Source of the DNA: Gammaproteobacteria bacterium
GTDB lineage: Bacteria; Pseudomonadota; Gammaproteobacteria; Eutrophobiales; Eutrophobiaceae
NCBI GenBank assembly: GCA_003645215.1
Contig: QNEM01000070.1
Span: 1 to 8,843 of the forward strand
Reading direction: 5' to 3'
Length of the DNA stretch: 8,843 nt
Below the pieces are notes generated by a model. It did not search any database. It saw nothing but the letters and a program-made list of their open reading frames with translations, and was not told the origin of the DNA. Positions within the stretch are counted from its first letter, which is position 1. Every line of letters starts with the position of its first letter. A program made the translations under genes and the position numbers. Positions 1-6,984 of the stretch are shown here, one piece after another.

Positions 1-75
1 CAATTAATTCAGTTGTTACCCTCGGTCCCCTGGAATAGACTTAAATCAGGAGAGATCCGTAACAATAAGCCATAA
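1..75 (+). CDS. Possible 3' tail of a gene entering from the left edge
   Basis: Frame 1 is open from the first base to a TAA at 73-75, giving 24 residues that end in RNNKP. The other two rightward frames and all three leftward frames meet stops in this stretch. The tail is basic and includes a proline/tryptophan segment (LPSVPWNR) that reads like ordinary protein, but 24 codons is too short to prove coding or to recognise a family. If real, it is the C-terminus of a rightward gene convergent with the ompA-like gene. A 6-bp inverted repeat (TCAAAG at 87-92, CTTTGA at 106-111) lies downstream, but it has no T-run, so I do not call it a terminator. Confidence 0.25.
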   Translation, partial: QLIQLLPSVPWNRLKSGEIRNNKP

Positions 76-147
76 ACAGCGATTTCTCAAAGAAAGATTA
101 GTCTGCTTTGAAGATAGCGGTAACTATTAATGATTTGTCTGCCTTAA

Positions 148-271
148 ATGTTGCTTTATGCAACATACAGGCACTACATCCTCGGCAACTGCTCCTGCGT
201 TGCTCTATATCCTGTACATAGCCGCTCCTCTGCATCCATGCAGCCGCGACATACAGTACATCCTGTACATA
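148..271. repeat. Mosaic of short inverted and direct repeats, intergenic
   Basis: Four small dyads are packed into about 120 bases. They are ATGTTGC/GCAACAT (148-154/160-166), GCAAC/GTTGC (185-189/199-203), CTGCAT/ATGCAG (230-235/238-243) and GTACA/TGTAC (256-260/264-268). A 15-base direct repeat TAYATCCTGTACATA occurs at 206-220 and 257-271 with one mismatch, and a shorter TACATCCT lies at 175-182. The segment ends exactly where the ompA terminator begins. The architecture resembles a dispersed intergenic repeat or REP-like element, but copy number elsewhere in the genome cannot be seen. A 76-codon open frame across it (148-378) is made of this repeat DNA and antisense ompA, and I do not regard it as a gene. 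Confidence 0.5.
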
Positions 272-307
272 AAAAAGGGGTGCAGGGAATAATTCCCGGC
301 ACCCCTT
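271..307 (-). terminator. Rho-independent terminator of the ompA-like gene
   Basis: A 9-bp perfect stem, AAGGGGTGC (275-283) with GCACCCCTT (299-307), encloses a second inner stem GGGA/TCCC. The six A residues at 271-276 become a U-run at the 3' end of the leftward transcript. It starts 21 bases past the stop codon of the ompA-like gene, the usual place for its terminator. There is no T-run on the rightward side. Confidence 0.85.
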
Positions 308-328
308 ACGATCTGCTTGTCAGACTAA

Positions 329-1078
329 CTATTTGGCGATCACTTCTACCCGTCTATTTTGAGCACGGCCATCGCTAGTGTCGTTAGAGGCAACTGGACT
401 GCTAGCACCTTTACCTACAGCACTCATCCGCGAAGCTGCAACACCATTAGAGCTTAGGTAGTCAACTACCGATTGGGCACGACGTTGTGACAAATTATAG
501 TTATAGGAATCAGACCCTGTACCGTCAGTGTGTCCTTCTACGGTTAAATGAGCACCTGGGTTGGTATTGATCGAACCTAATGCACCATCCAGAATGGATT
601 TAGCATCACTGGTCAACTTTGCACTATCAAAGGCAAAATGAATACCTTCCAGTCTGGCAAGCACCATTGGGCAGCCATCTGTATAAACCACGGTACCAAG
701 TGCTGTACCAGGGCATTTGTCCAGGTGATCAGGAACACCGTCTCCATCACTGTCAACACCACAACCGTTACTTTTGACCGTCACTCCAGTCGGTGTATTC
801 CAACAATCATCATTCTCGTCAATCACACCATCACCATCTGAATCCCGCACAACAGCAGCTAGCATTGAAACAGGCTCTTCTTCAACGACACCACAGGCCG
901 ACGCTGCATCGGTAGTCTTGCTATTACTGCCCCAACACTCTCCAAAACTATTCTTCCAGACCTGTCCGTAAGAAGTGCCCCAATAAGCGACGTCATCAGC
1001 CAATGCCTGACGACTTTCTAAGACACCACCTGCTGAAAATAATATGAAAAGACTTAATGCAAAAGATAATTGTTTCAT
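329..1078 (-). CDS. OmpA-family lipid-free envelope protein with thrombospondin type 3 repeats
   Basis: Exported protein of 249 residues that probably tethers the outer membrane or periplasm to peptidoglycan. The N-terminus is a signal peptide with likely cleavage after ALA at residues 25-27 (ALA|DDVAYW). A short segment with a GECW motif follows (about 46-49). Two calcium-binding thrombospondin type 3 repeats each begin DSDGDGV (residues 79 and 109) and end in Cys. The OmpA C-terminal domain covers about 145-249. It shows GHTDGTGS and LSQRRAQSV; Asp185 and Arg200 sit in the positions that contact diaminopimelate in this fold. There is no room for an eight-stranded barrel, so it is not a classical OmpA porin. 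Start: an in-frame ATG at 1093 overlaps the GAGG ribosome binding site (1088-1091), which fits the ATG at 1078 with a 9-base spacing, so I chose 1078. The nearest relatives are annotated simply as OmpA family protein. Confidence 0.9.
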   Translation of the reverse strand: MKQLSFALSLFILFSAGGVLESRQALADDVAYWGTSYGQVWKNSFGECWGSNSKTTDAASACGVVEEEPVSMLAAVVRDSDGDGVIDENDDCWNTPTGVTVKSNGCGVDSDGDGVPDHLDKCPGTALGTVVYTDGCPMVLARLEGIHFAFDSAKLTSDAKSILDGALGSINTNPGAHLTVEGHTDGTGSDSYNYNLSQRRAQSVVDYLSSNGVAASRMSAVGKGASSPVASNDTSDGRAQNRRVEVIAK

Positions 1079-1130
1079 TGTTTGATGCCTCATTATATGT
1101 ATTTGAATTTTTATTATTTTTACTCTGCGA

Positions 1131-1173
1131 TTTTTAACACTTCTACTTCTAAAATGATTTGATCCACATCACA
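1131..1173 (-). promoter_or_regulatory. CRP/FNR-type operator upstream of the ompA-like gene
   Basis: At 1158-1173 the + strand reads TTTGATCCACATCACA. It matches CRP (TGTGA-N6-TCACA) except for one base, and FNR (TTGAT-N4-ATCAA) at nine of ten positions. The dyad centre is 1165.5. A start point near 1124 would place it at -41.5, the class II activator position, with a weak -10 TAAAAA (leftward reading) at 1131-1136 and a leader of about 46 bases. The operator match is seen directly; the start point is inferred. A perfect TATAAT (leftward) also lies at 1092-1097. It abuts the ribosome binding site and would leave almost no leader, so I prefer the upstream arrangement. Confidence 0.4.
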
Positions 1174-1191
1174 AAATGCGCACAAAGCAGA

Positions 1192-2424
1192 CTATCTATG
1201 AGAATAGCGGTTCTCAACATAGTTATCTACGATAACTCGAAACTCTTCGGCAATATTATCGCCTCTAAGCGTCATGGCTTTTTTGCCATCAATAAATACG
1301 GGAGCAGTAGGTGTCTCTCCTGTGCCTGGCAAACTAATACCAATGTCCGCATGTTTGCTTTCGCCAGGTCCATTTACCACACAACCCATTACGGCCAGGT
1401 TCATATCCTCAACGCCAATATATTTTTCTCGCCAAATCGGCATCTGGCTACGGACATGGGCTTGAATTGAATTTGCCAATTTCTGAAATACGGTGCTGGT
1501 GGTTCTGCCGCATCCAGGGCAAGCTGTTACCAGGGGTGTAAATGATCGCAGTCCCATGGTTTGCAACATCTCCTGGGCGACAATGACCTCGTTGGTTCTG
1601 TCCCCATTAGGCTCGGGTGTCAAGGACACACGTATCTTATCGCCAATCCCCTCCTGTAGCAGTATTGCCATACCCGCCGTCGATGCAACAATCCCCTTTG
1701 AGCCCATGCCTGCTTCTGTGAGCCCTAGATGAATCGCATAATCACAACGTGCTGCAAGGTCTCGATAAACAGAAATCAGTTTCTGCACACCACTGACCTT
1801 ACATGAAAGGACGATTTGATCCCGAGCCAAACCAATCTCTTCAGCTTTTTCCGCACTGTTCAATGCAGAAACGATCAAGGCCTCTTTCATCACATCATCA
1901 GTATCATGCGGTTCAGCCAGGCTGGCATTATCATCCATCATTTGCGTTAGTAATTGTTGATCCAGACTGCCCCAGTTCACACCAATACGAACTGGCTTTT
2001 TATATTGAATCGCCTTTTCGATCATCACAGCAAACTGATTATCTTTTTTCCTGCCAAAGCCAACATTGCCTGGATTAATTCGATACTTGGCCAGGGCTTC
2101 CGCACAATCAGGATATTTTTCCAGCAAGGTATGACCGTTATAGTGAAAATCACCGATCAAAGGAACATGACATCCCATAGCATCCAGTTTCTCTCTTATT
2201 GAAGCAACCTGACTGGCCGACTTTTCAGTATCCACTGTAATACGGACAAGTTCTGAACCCGCAGCCGCGAGTTGTTGAACCTGTTTCGCCGTTGCTTCGG
2301 CATCTGCGGTGTCTGTATTTGTCATCGACTGGACAACGATAGGTGCGCCGCCGCCGATCATCACTGACCCGACCTTGACGCCGACACTCTTTCTTCTATT
2401 GATTAAAATACTATCTGCTGACAT
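1192..2424 (-). CDS. ispG: 4-hydroxy-3-methylbut-2-en-1-yl diphosphate synthase (IspG/GcpE)
   Basis: Penultimate enzyme of the MEP isoprenoid pathway. It is a cytoplasmic [4Fe-4S] protein that reductively opens methylerythritol cyclodiphosphate to HMBPP using flavodoxin or ferredoxin electrons. The 410 residues carry the family opening RRKSVGVKVG and APIVVQSMTNTDT, the barrel motif RINPGN, and RIGVNWGSL. The cluster-binding C-terminal part has ACPGCGR (Cys302, Cys305) and GCVVNGPGE (Cys348 and ligand Glu355). It is longer than the roughly 370-residue E. coli enzyme. The extra length and the C-terminal GTGETPTAPVFIDG stretch match the longer form common in betaproteobacteria and some gammaproteobacteria. 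Start: AGGG lies 7 bases before ATG 2424. The frame stays open to 2484, but a start there would fall inside the -35 box, so it is rejected. Its stop is 113 bases from the ompA-like start, with no terminator visible between them. Confidence 0.96.
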   Translation of the reverse strand: MSADSILINRRKSVGVKVGSVMIGGGAPIVVQSMTNTDTADAEATAKQVQQLAAAGSELVRITVDTEKSASQVASIREKLDAMGCHVPLIGDFHYNGHTLLEKYPDCAEALAKYRINPGNVGFGRKKDNQFAVMIEKAIQYKKPVRIGVNWGSLDQQLLTQMMDDNASLAEPHDTDDVMKEALIVSALNSAEKAEEIGLARDQIVLSCKVSGVQKLISVYRDLAARCDYAIHLGLTEAGMGSKGIVASTAGMAILLQEGIGDKIRVSLTPEPNGDRTNEVIVAQEMLQTMGLRSFTPLVTACPGCGRTTSTVFQKLANSIQAHVRSQMPIWREKYIGVEDMNLAVMGCVVNGPGESKHADIGISLPGTGETPTAPVFIDGKKAMTLRGDNIAEEFRVIVDNYVENRYSHR

Positions 2425-2456
2425 TAAGACACCCTGATTTATTGTGCACTGCAGGG

Positions 2457-2484
2457 AGTCTAACGGTAGGGGTAGCAGTGTCAA
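2457..2484 (-). promoter_or_regulatory. Sigma-70-type promoter of ispG
   Basis: Read leftward, a perfect -35 TTGACA (2479-2484) is followed after 16 bases by TAGACT (2457-2462), a four-of-six -10. The expected start point is near 2450, giving a leader of about 25 bases that contains the AGGG ribosome binding site. This supports the chosen ispG start at 2424. The promoter lies 44 bases downstream, in the sense of transcription, of the tandem-repeat array. Confidence 0.6.
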
Positions 2485-2527
2485 GAGAGCTAATATTTTA
2501 GTCTCGGAATTCTAGCGATTGACTACA

Positions 2528-2644
2528 CTGGTCATCGTCTCTGGTCATGGTTTCTGGTCATCGTCTCTGGTCATGGTTTCTGGTCATCGTCTCTGGTCAT
2601 GGTTTCTGGTCATCGTTTCTGGTCATGGTCTCTGGTAGCTGTCT
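2528..2644. repeat. 13-bp tandem repeat with 26-bp higher-order period
   Basis: Nine consecutive 13-base units start at 2528. Eight begin CTGGTCAT and alternate strictly between a CG type (CTGGTCATCGTCT or CGTTT) and a GG type (CTGGTCATGGTTT or GGTCT). This makes a 26-base dimer repeated four times. The ninth unit (2632-2644, CTGGTAGCTGTCT) is degenerate. Because 13 is not a multiple of three, any translation shifts frame each unit. The Trp/Ser/Val-rich 77-codon frame over it (2547-2780) is therefore an artefact. The right end overlaps the last codons of the DUF3179 remnant, whose QRP-stop is written in repeat sequence. The near-identity of units points to recent slippage or amplification. 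No transposase or CRISPR-like spacer structure is present. Confidence 0.9.
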
Positions 2645-3099
2645 GAATCCGGGTGAAATGCCAACAATGCAAACGCAAAATGCACGCCACTATCGACCTC
2701 GTTTAATTGTCGACCAATATATGACCCACTGGTTGCTTTGCCCAGCATATTCCATTGTGATCCTGTTTCTCTATCCCTGATTTGATTGTCGGTGAACTCA
2801 AAGCTCAATATCTGATCATCAAGCTGTCTTGACCAGGCAGTGACTGAAACTATTTGTTTTGATTTTTTTATCTGTTTTGCGTCTAGAGCTTACAAGGTTC
2901 CCTGCTTGCCAAATATTTCTATCTTCAGTTTACCCAGTGCATCATTAATGACACCTGATTCGCTGACCAGAGCAAAGGGATAAAGACGCTGTTGTGTACC
3001 ATGATGGACGAATAGAACACGCTCCATTGCAGGTAATCGTTTTTCAATTGTTCCACTGAACATAAACGGATAATCACCCCTTACGATCTGTATGTTCAT
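2623..3099 (-). pseudogene. Remnant of a DUF3179 domain protein, interrupted by an in-frame TAA
   Basis: Two stretches of one leftward frame are separated only by TAA at 2890-2892: 69 codons (2893-3099) and 88 codons (2626-2889). Together they follow the DUF3179 pattern as I recall it. LPAMERVLFVHHG..RLYPF and GVINDALG are followed by GTL-stop-ALD, and then IRDRETGSQWNMLGKATSG, IGRQL and HFAFALLAFHPDSDSY. In relatives the interrupted position is usually a small residue (GT.SALD), so one TCA-to-TAA change would explain the stop. The usual HFWFAWAAF tryptophans are also lost, which fits decay. Full-length family members run to roughly 300-400 residues, and the N-terminal half is missing here. 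The frame stays open upstream to a TAG at 3181-3183, under the fabA promoter region. The 3' end runs into the tandem repeat. The family's function is unknown. Family identity rests on motif recall; the frame continuity and the stop are certain. Confidence 0.75.
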
Positions 3100-3108
3100 A
3101 AGTACTAC

Positions 3109-3137
3109 TTGCTTCTTCGGCAGAGGTTCTCTATATA
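3109..3137 (+). promoter_or_regulatory. Possible fabAB promoter
   Basis: TTGCTT (3109-3114) and TATATA (3132-3137) are 17 bases apart within an AT-rich tract, 55 bases before fabA. A second choice for the -10 is TATATT at 3134-3139. The -35 match is weak. No convincing FabR or FadR operator could be recognised. The segment coincides with the open upstream part of the decayed DUF3179 frame, so the promoter may have formed or been kept at the edge of a dying gene. Confidence 0.3.
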
Positions 3138-3191
3138 TTAATCTATAAACAGGTTTTTCAAGTGTGTTTCCCGTGCGATACTAGTACGGAT

Positions 3192-3707
3192 ATGAATAAA
3201 AAAAATAAATATACATACGAGGACCTGATTAAATCAGGTGAAGGCGAGCTATTTGGAGAAGGCAATGCGCAGTTACCCGCACCTCCGATGCTCATGTTTG
3301 ATAGAATCACATCTATAAGTGATGAAGGTGGGAATTATGAAAAAGGATTGATCGTTGCTGAGATGGACATTGAACCGGATCTCTGGTTTTTTAACTGTCA
3401 CTTCCATGGTGATCCGGTAATGCCTGGTTGCCTTGGTCTGGATGCAATGTGGCAACTACTTGGATTTTATCTAGGCTGGACTGGTGCACCCGGAAGGGGT
3501 AGAGCACTGGGGGCAGGTGAGGTGAAATTTACCGGCCAGGTATTACCTGGGGCGAAGTTGATCACTTACAGAATTAACATTAAGCGGCTGATCTTCAGAA
3601 CACTGACTATGGGTGTCGCAGATGGAACAATGTCCGTTGATGGTAAGGAAATTTATGCAGCCAAGGATATGCGTGTAGGCTTATTTGAATCAACAACAGG
3701 TTTTTAA
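3192..3707 (+). CDS. fabA: 3-hydroxydecanoyl-ACP dehydratase/isomerase FabA
   Basis: Hot-dog-fold enzyme that dehydrates 3-hydroxydecanoyl-ACP to trans-2-decenoyl-ACP and isomerises it to cis-3-decenoyl-ACP, the branch point for unsaturated fatty acids under any oxygen condition. The 171 residues align end to end with E. coli FabA (172). The catalytic pair is at the same numbers: His70 in NCHFHGDPVMPG and Asp84 in CLGLDAMWQL. Also conserved are GELFG, QLPAPPMLM, GRALGAGEVKFTGQVLP and the C-terminal DMRVGLF. Start: ATG 3192 gives the family N-terminus (YTYEDL). A GTG at 3162 would add ten residues (start codon to CDTSTD) with no family match. The ribosome binding site before 3192 is weak (ACGGA, very close to the ATG). 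Thirteen bases separate its stop from fabB, so the two are one operon. Confidence 0.97.
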   Translation: MNKKNKYTYEDLIKSGEGELFGEGNAQLPAPPMLMFDRITSISDEGGNYEKGLIVAEMDIEPDLWFFNCHFHGDPVMPGCLGLDAMWQLLGFYLGWTGAPGRGRALGAGEVKFTGQVLPGAKLITYRINIKRLIFRTLTMGVADGTMSVDGKEIYAAKDMRVGLFESTTGF

Positions 3708-3720
3708 CAGAGGTACTTTA

Positions 3721-4935
3721 ATGAAGCGCGTTGTAATCACTGGCCTTGGTATTGTCTCCAGTATTGGTAATAACAGGGCAGAAGTCACCGAGTCACTGAA
3801 AACCGGTAAATCCGGGATTGAATTCTGTGAAGAATATGCAGAACTTGGGTTTCGTTCTCATGTACATGGACCAATTCGTCTCAATCTTGAAGAATTAATC
3901 AATAGAAAACTTAAACGCTTCATGGGTGATGCTGCAGCCTTTGCCTATCTGGCAATGAAGGAAGCCGTAGAAGTTTCAGGTCTGACAGAAGATGAAATTT
4001 CAAACCCAAGAGTTGGATTAATAGCTGGCTCGGGTGGTGGTTCAAATCAGAATCTGGTTGAGTCAATCGATCTGATGCGATCAAGAGGTGCGCGCAAGGT
4101 TGGGCCAACAATGGTGCCCAAGATTATGGCAAGCACCGTCAGTGCCTGCCTTGCTGTTGCCTATAAAATAAAGGGCGTTAACTATTCCATCAGTTCTGCA
4201 TGTGCCACCAGTGCACATTGTATTGGTAATGCCTACGAAATCATTCAATCCGGGAAACAGGATGTTATTTTTGCCGGTGGTGGTGATGAAGTGCACTGGA
4301 CCAGTACGCTCCTGTTCGACAGCATGGGTGCACTTTCCTCAACATATAATGACACTCCAGAAATCGCATCAAGACCTTACGATGCAAATCGTGATGGTTT
4401 TGTGATTTCCGGTGGCGGTGGCATCCTTGTCCTGGAGGAACTGGAACATGCATTACAGAGAAATGCACATATCTATGCTGAAGTCGTCGGCTATGGCGCA
4501 ACGTCTGATGGTGTAGATATGGTCAAACCTTCTGGTGAAGGAGCTCTGCGTTGTATGCAGCAGGCAACTGCAACTGTCGATACACCCATTGATTACATCA
4601 ATACACACGCAACCAGTACCCCTGCCGGGGATATTGCCGAGCTTAATGCCATCAAGGAATTATTTGGTGATGATGCTCCCAGAATCAGTGGCACTAAATC
4701 CCTAACAGGACATGGTCTTGGTGCAGCAGGTGCCAATGAAGCCATCTATTCGCTACTCATGATGAATGATGATTTTATTGCCGCCTCTGCAAACATTACT
4801 GAAATGGATGAAGGTGCTGCAGGAATGAAAATTGTCACCCAGAGAGAAGATAATGCCGGACTCAATACCATTATGTCCAATAGCTTTGGCTTTGGTGGCA
4901 CTAATGCCACCCTGGTATTCAAACGTCCCGATTAG
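3721..4935 (+). CDS. fabB: 3-oxoacyl-ACP synthase I FabB
   Basis: Condensing enzyme that elongates acyl-ACP with malonyl-ACP and, unlike FabF alone, accepts cis-3-decenoyl-ACP from FabA, so it commits carbon to unsaturated chains. The 404 residues are the usual length. The thiolase-fold active site is complete: Cys161 in SISSACATSAHC, His296 in NTHATSTPAGD, Lys326 and His331 in TKSLTGHGLGAAG, and the glycine-rich NSFGFGGTNAT near the end (387-397). Start: AGAGG sits 7 bases before ATG 3721. The in-frame extension to 3685 would overlap fabA and adds no conserved sequence. It directly follows fabA (13-base gap), the arrangement found where both serve unsaturated fatty acid synthesis. No terminator with a T-run is visible in the 135 bases before the antiporter gene, so read-through is possible. 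Confidence 0.97.
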   Translation: MKRVVITGLGIVSSIGNNRAEVTESLKTGKSGIEFCEEYAELGFRSHVHGPIRLNLEELINRKLKRFMGDAAAFAYLAMKEAVEVSGLTEDEISNPRVGLIAGSGGGSNQNLVESIDLMRSRGARKVGPTMVPKIMASTVSACLAVAYKIKGVNYSISSACATSAHCIGNAYEIIQSGKQDVIFAGGGDEVHWTSTLLFDSMGALSSTYNDTPEIASRPYDANRDGFVISGGGGILVLEELEHALQRNAHIYAEVVGYGATSDGVDMVKPSGEGALRCMQQATATVDTPIDYINTHATSTPAGDIAELNAIKELFGDDAPRISGTKSLTGHGLGAAGANEAIYSLLMMNDDFIAASANITEMDEGAAGMKIVTQREDNAGLNTIMSNSFGFGGTNATLVFKRPD

Positions 4936-5070
4936 TAACAGATAAGAGTATGGCATCAGGGCCAGCAGCTCTGTACTTTATATTCGCATGGACATTCCTC
5001 CTTGTCCTCAAGCCTGATCAATAAATCAGATATAAACCTTGGCAGGATTAAGCCCTGATAGAATGAAATC

Positions 5071-6879
5071 TTGAATAGTCATATCCTCATTTCATTGGCC
5101 GGGATCGGTGTCTTGGGAATCGCCTGCCAATGGCTGGCGTGGTGGGCTCGACTACCCGCAATATTGTTCCTCTTGCTGTGTGGCATGATCGTTGGCCCGG
5201 TCACCGGCTTGCTGAACCCAGATAAGCTGTTTGCGGAATTATTATTCCCGATGGTGTCTCTTTCCGTCGCAGTCATTCTTTTTGAAGGTAGCCTGACACT
5301 CAAACTCGATGAAATCAGGGGCCTTGCTTCTGTTGTGCGTAACCTGATCACAGTCGGTGCATTAATCACCTGGTTGATTACTGCTGTCGCAACACATATT
5401 TTGATTGGCTTCCCCTATGAATTATCGTTTTTATTTGGCGCCGTTGTTGTAGTCACCGGGCCCACTGTCATCATGCCAATGCTTCGTACTGTCAGACCCA
5501 ATGCAAAGATCGCCAATATACTTCGTTGGGAAGGGATTGTGATTGATCCGCTTGGTGCATTACTGGCCGTGCTCGTGTTTGATTTCATCATCTCCAGCCA
5601 GGCAGGAAATGCACTGGAAATTATTTCCCTGGTATTCGGACGTATCGTGCTTGTTGGTGTAACGTCTGGTGCAGTCGCCGCATATCTTCTTGGAGAGATA
5701 CTGCGCCGACATCTAATCCCTGAGTACCTGCGCAATGTCCTTTCTCTAACGCTGGTGTTTGCAGTTTATGCTGGCGCCGATTATCTGGCTCACGAATCTG
5801 GCTTACTCGCCGTCACCGTCATGGGGATGGTGTTGGCAAACCTGAAAGATACAGACATCGATGATATTCTTGATTTCAAGGAAAGCCTGAGTGTTTTACT
5901 GATTTCAGGTTTGTTTATTATTCTTGCGGCACGTGTTGAATTTTACCAATTCAGGGAAATCGGTTGGCATGCCCTGGGCATACTTGCAGTAATGATGTTT
6001 TTGGCAAGGCCTATATCAGTCTGGGTCTCCACCTACAATTCAGATTTAAAACCAAAAGAGAAACTATTAATTTCCTGGATAGGCCCAAGAGGTATTGTAG
6101 CCGCTGCTGTCGCATCACTCTTTGCCATCCGCCTTGAAGCCGCAGGCTATCCTGAAGCATCATTTCTCGTGCCACTCACTTTTTTTATTATCATTGGTAC
6201 CGTCGTTATACAAAGCGCAACGGCAAAATACATTGCCCATTGGTTAGGTGTCAGAGAGCCTCCGCCAACAGGTTTATTAATCGTAGGGGCCGGCAATGTC
6301 GCTCGAGCCATTGGCAAGGCACTACAGGAATCAGGAATTAATGTCATCCTGACTGATAGCAACTGGGAAAATATAAGCCAGGCAAGAATGGATGGCCTGA
6401 ATACCTACTATGGCAACCCCACGTCAGAACATGCTGACCGTAATCTTGATCTTACTGGGATAGGTAAAATGCTGGCGATGACAGGTAATGCCAACCAGAA
6501 TGCACTCGCCAGTCTGCGATTTAAATCAGAATTCGGTGCGCAAAAAATATTTGAGTTGAAAACAAACAGGGAACAAATCCTTTCTGAAAAGCATTCCCTG
6601 TCAACCCGGCATCGTGGCCCTCAATTATTTAATAGTGATATAACTTATGGACAGATTGCATCACTTCTACGGCAAGGCGCAGAGATCAAGAGCACCCAAC
6701 TCAGTGATGAGTATGACTATAATACCTACATCAGTAATCGTACAAAGCAATTAATACCTCTGTTTGCGATTGATCAACGAGATCGTTTGCATATTATTAC
6801 GGCGGAGCATGAGATCACCCCGGAATCTGGCTGGACAATTATGAGCCTGATAAATAATCAGGCAGCTGAGCAGTCATAG
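5071..6879 (+). CDS. CPA1 (NhaP-type) cation/proton antiporter with C-terminal TrkA-N/RCK domain
   Basis: Inner-membrane antiporter of 602 residues that probably exchanges Na+ or K+ for H+ in pH and salt homeostasis. Residues 1 to about 390 are a run of hydrophobic segments (about 12-13 helices). They include LFEGSLTLKLDEIRG, VVTGPTVIMPMLRTVRPN, LRWEGIVIDPLGA (Glu154, ion-binding Asp159) and SWIGPRGIVAAAVA (Arg340). Where CPA1 proteins typically have Asn-Asp, this one has Ile-Asp, seen in a large NhaP-like subgroup. From about 401 a Rossmann domain begins: GAGNVA at 406-411 and Asp429 at the second strand end, as in NAD/nucleotide-binding RCK domains. A TrkA-C-like tail follows. This suggests gating by a nucleotide. 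Start: TTG at 5071, because TGA at 5065-5067 closes the frame upstream and the first in-frame ATG would delete helix 1. No strong ribosome binding site is seen. Confidence 0.9.
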   Translation: MNSHILISLAGIGVLGIACQWLAWWARLPAILFLLLCGMIVGPVTGLLNPDKLFAELLFPMVSLSVAVILFEGSLTLKLDEIRGLASVVRNLITVGALITWLITAVATHILIGFPYELSFLFGAVVVVTGPTVIMPMLRTVRPNAKIANILRWEGIVIDPLGALLAVLVFDFIISSQAGNALEIISLVFGRIVLVGVTSGAVAAYLLGEILRRHLIPEYLRNVLSLTLVFAVYAGADYLAHESGLLAVTVMGMVLANLKDTDIDDILDFKESLSVLLISGLFIILAARVEFYQFREIGWHALGILAVMMFLARPISVWVSTYNSDLKPKEKLLISWIGPRGIVAAAVASLFAIRLEAAGYPEASFLVPLTFFIIIGTVVIQSATAKYIAHWLGVREPPPTGLLIVGAGNVARAIGKALQESGINVILTDSNWENISQARMDGLNTYYGNPTSEHADRNLDLTGIGKMLAMTGNANQNALASLRFKSEFGAQKIFELKTNREQILSEKHSLSTRHRGPQLFNSDITYGQIASLLRQGAEIKSTQLSDEYDYNTYISNRTKQLIPLFAIDQRDRLHIITAEHEITPESGWTIMSLINNQAAEQS

Positions 6880-6904
6880 ATTAATTGCAATAATTGATCG
6901 ATGA

Positions 6905-6924
6905 ACTGTGATTCAAATCACAGT
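6905..6924. promoter_or_regulatory. Perfect CRP-type palindrome between convergent genes
   Basis: Eight-base arms ACTGTGAT (6905-6912) and ATCACAGT (6917-6924) flank TCAA. The core is an exact TGTGA-N6-TCACA, the CRP/Vfr consensus. It lies 26 bases after the antiporter stop and faces no protein gene in either direction: the next gene on the right runs leftward and ends at 7087. As RNA it could form an 8-bp stem with a TCAA loop, but no T-run follows on either strand, so a terminator is less likely than a binding site. It may drive the candidate small RNA downstream. Confidence 0.55.
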
Positions 6925-6984
6925 ATCGGTCAGATGATCCCCGGATCTGTGCACTGCTTCACACACACTTTCCTGAATATTTAC

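Noticed and set aside
148..378. 76-codon rightward frame
   Set aside because: It runs through the intergenic repeat mosaic, the terminator stem and antisense ompA, so it is not protein-like.
2433..2456. CCCTG/CAGGG pairing that could hide the ispG ribosome binding site
   Set aside because: With the promoter boxes seen, the CCCTG arm would lie at or upstream of the transcription start, so the RNA would not contain it.
2528..2644. CRISPR array
   Set aside because: The units are contiguous 13-mers with no unique spacers, and no cas genes are nearby.
2547..2780. 77-codon rightward frame rich in Val, Ser, Gly and Trp
   Set aside because: It is the translation of the 13-bp tandem repeat followed by antisense of the DUF3179 remnant. 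It has no ribosome binding site or family motif.
5014..5036. Hairpin CTGAT/ATCAG and TATAAA after fabB as terminator or antiporter promoter
   Set aside because: The stem is only 5 bp with no T-run. TATAAA has no -35 at 16-18 bases; the nearest TTGTCC is 23 bases away.
5064..5075. Programmed frameshift from ATG 5064 into the antiporter
   Set aside because: It is only three codons long with no slippery heptamer. TTG initiation is simpler.
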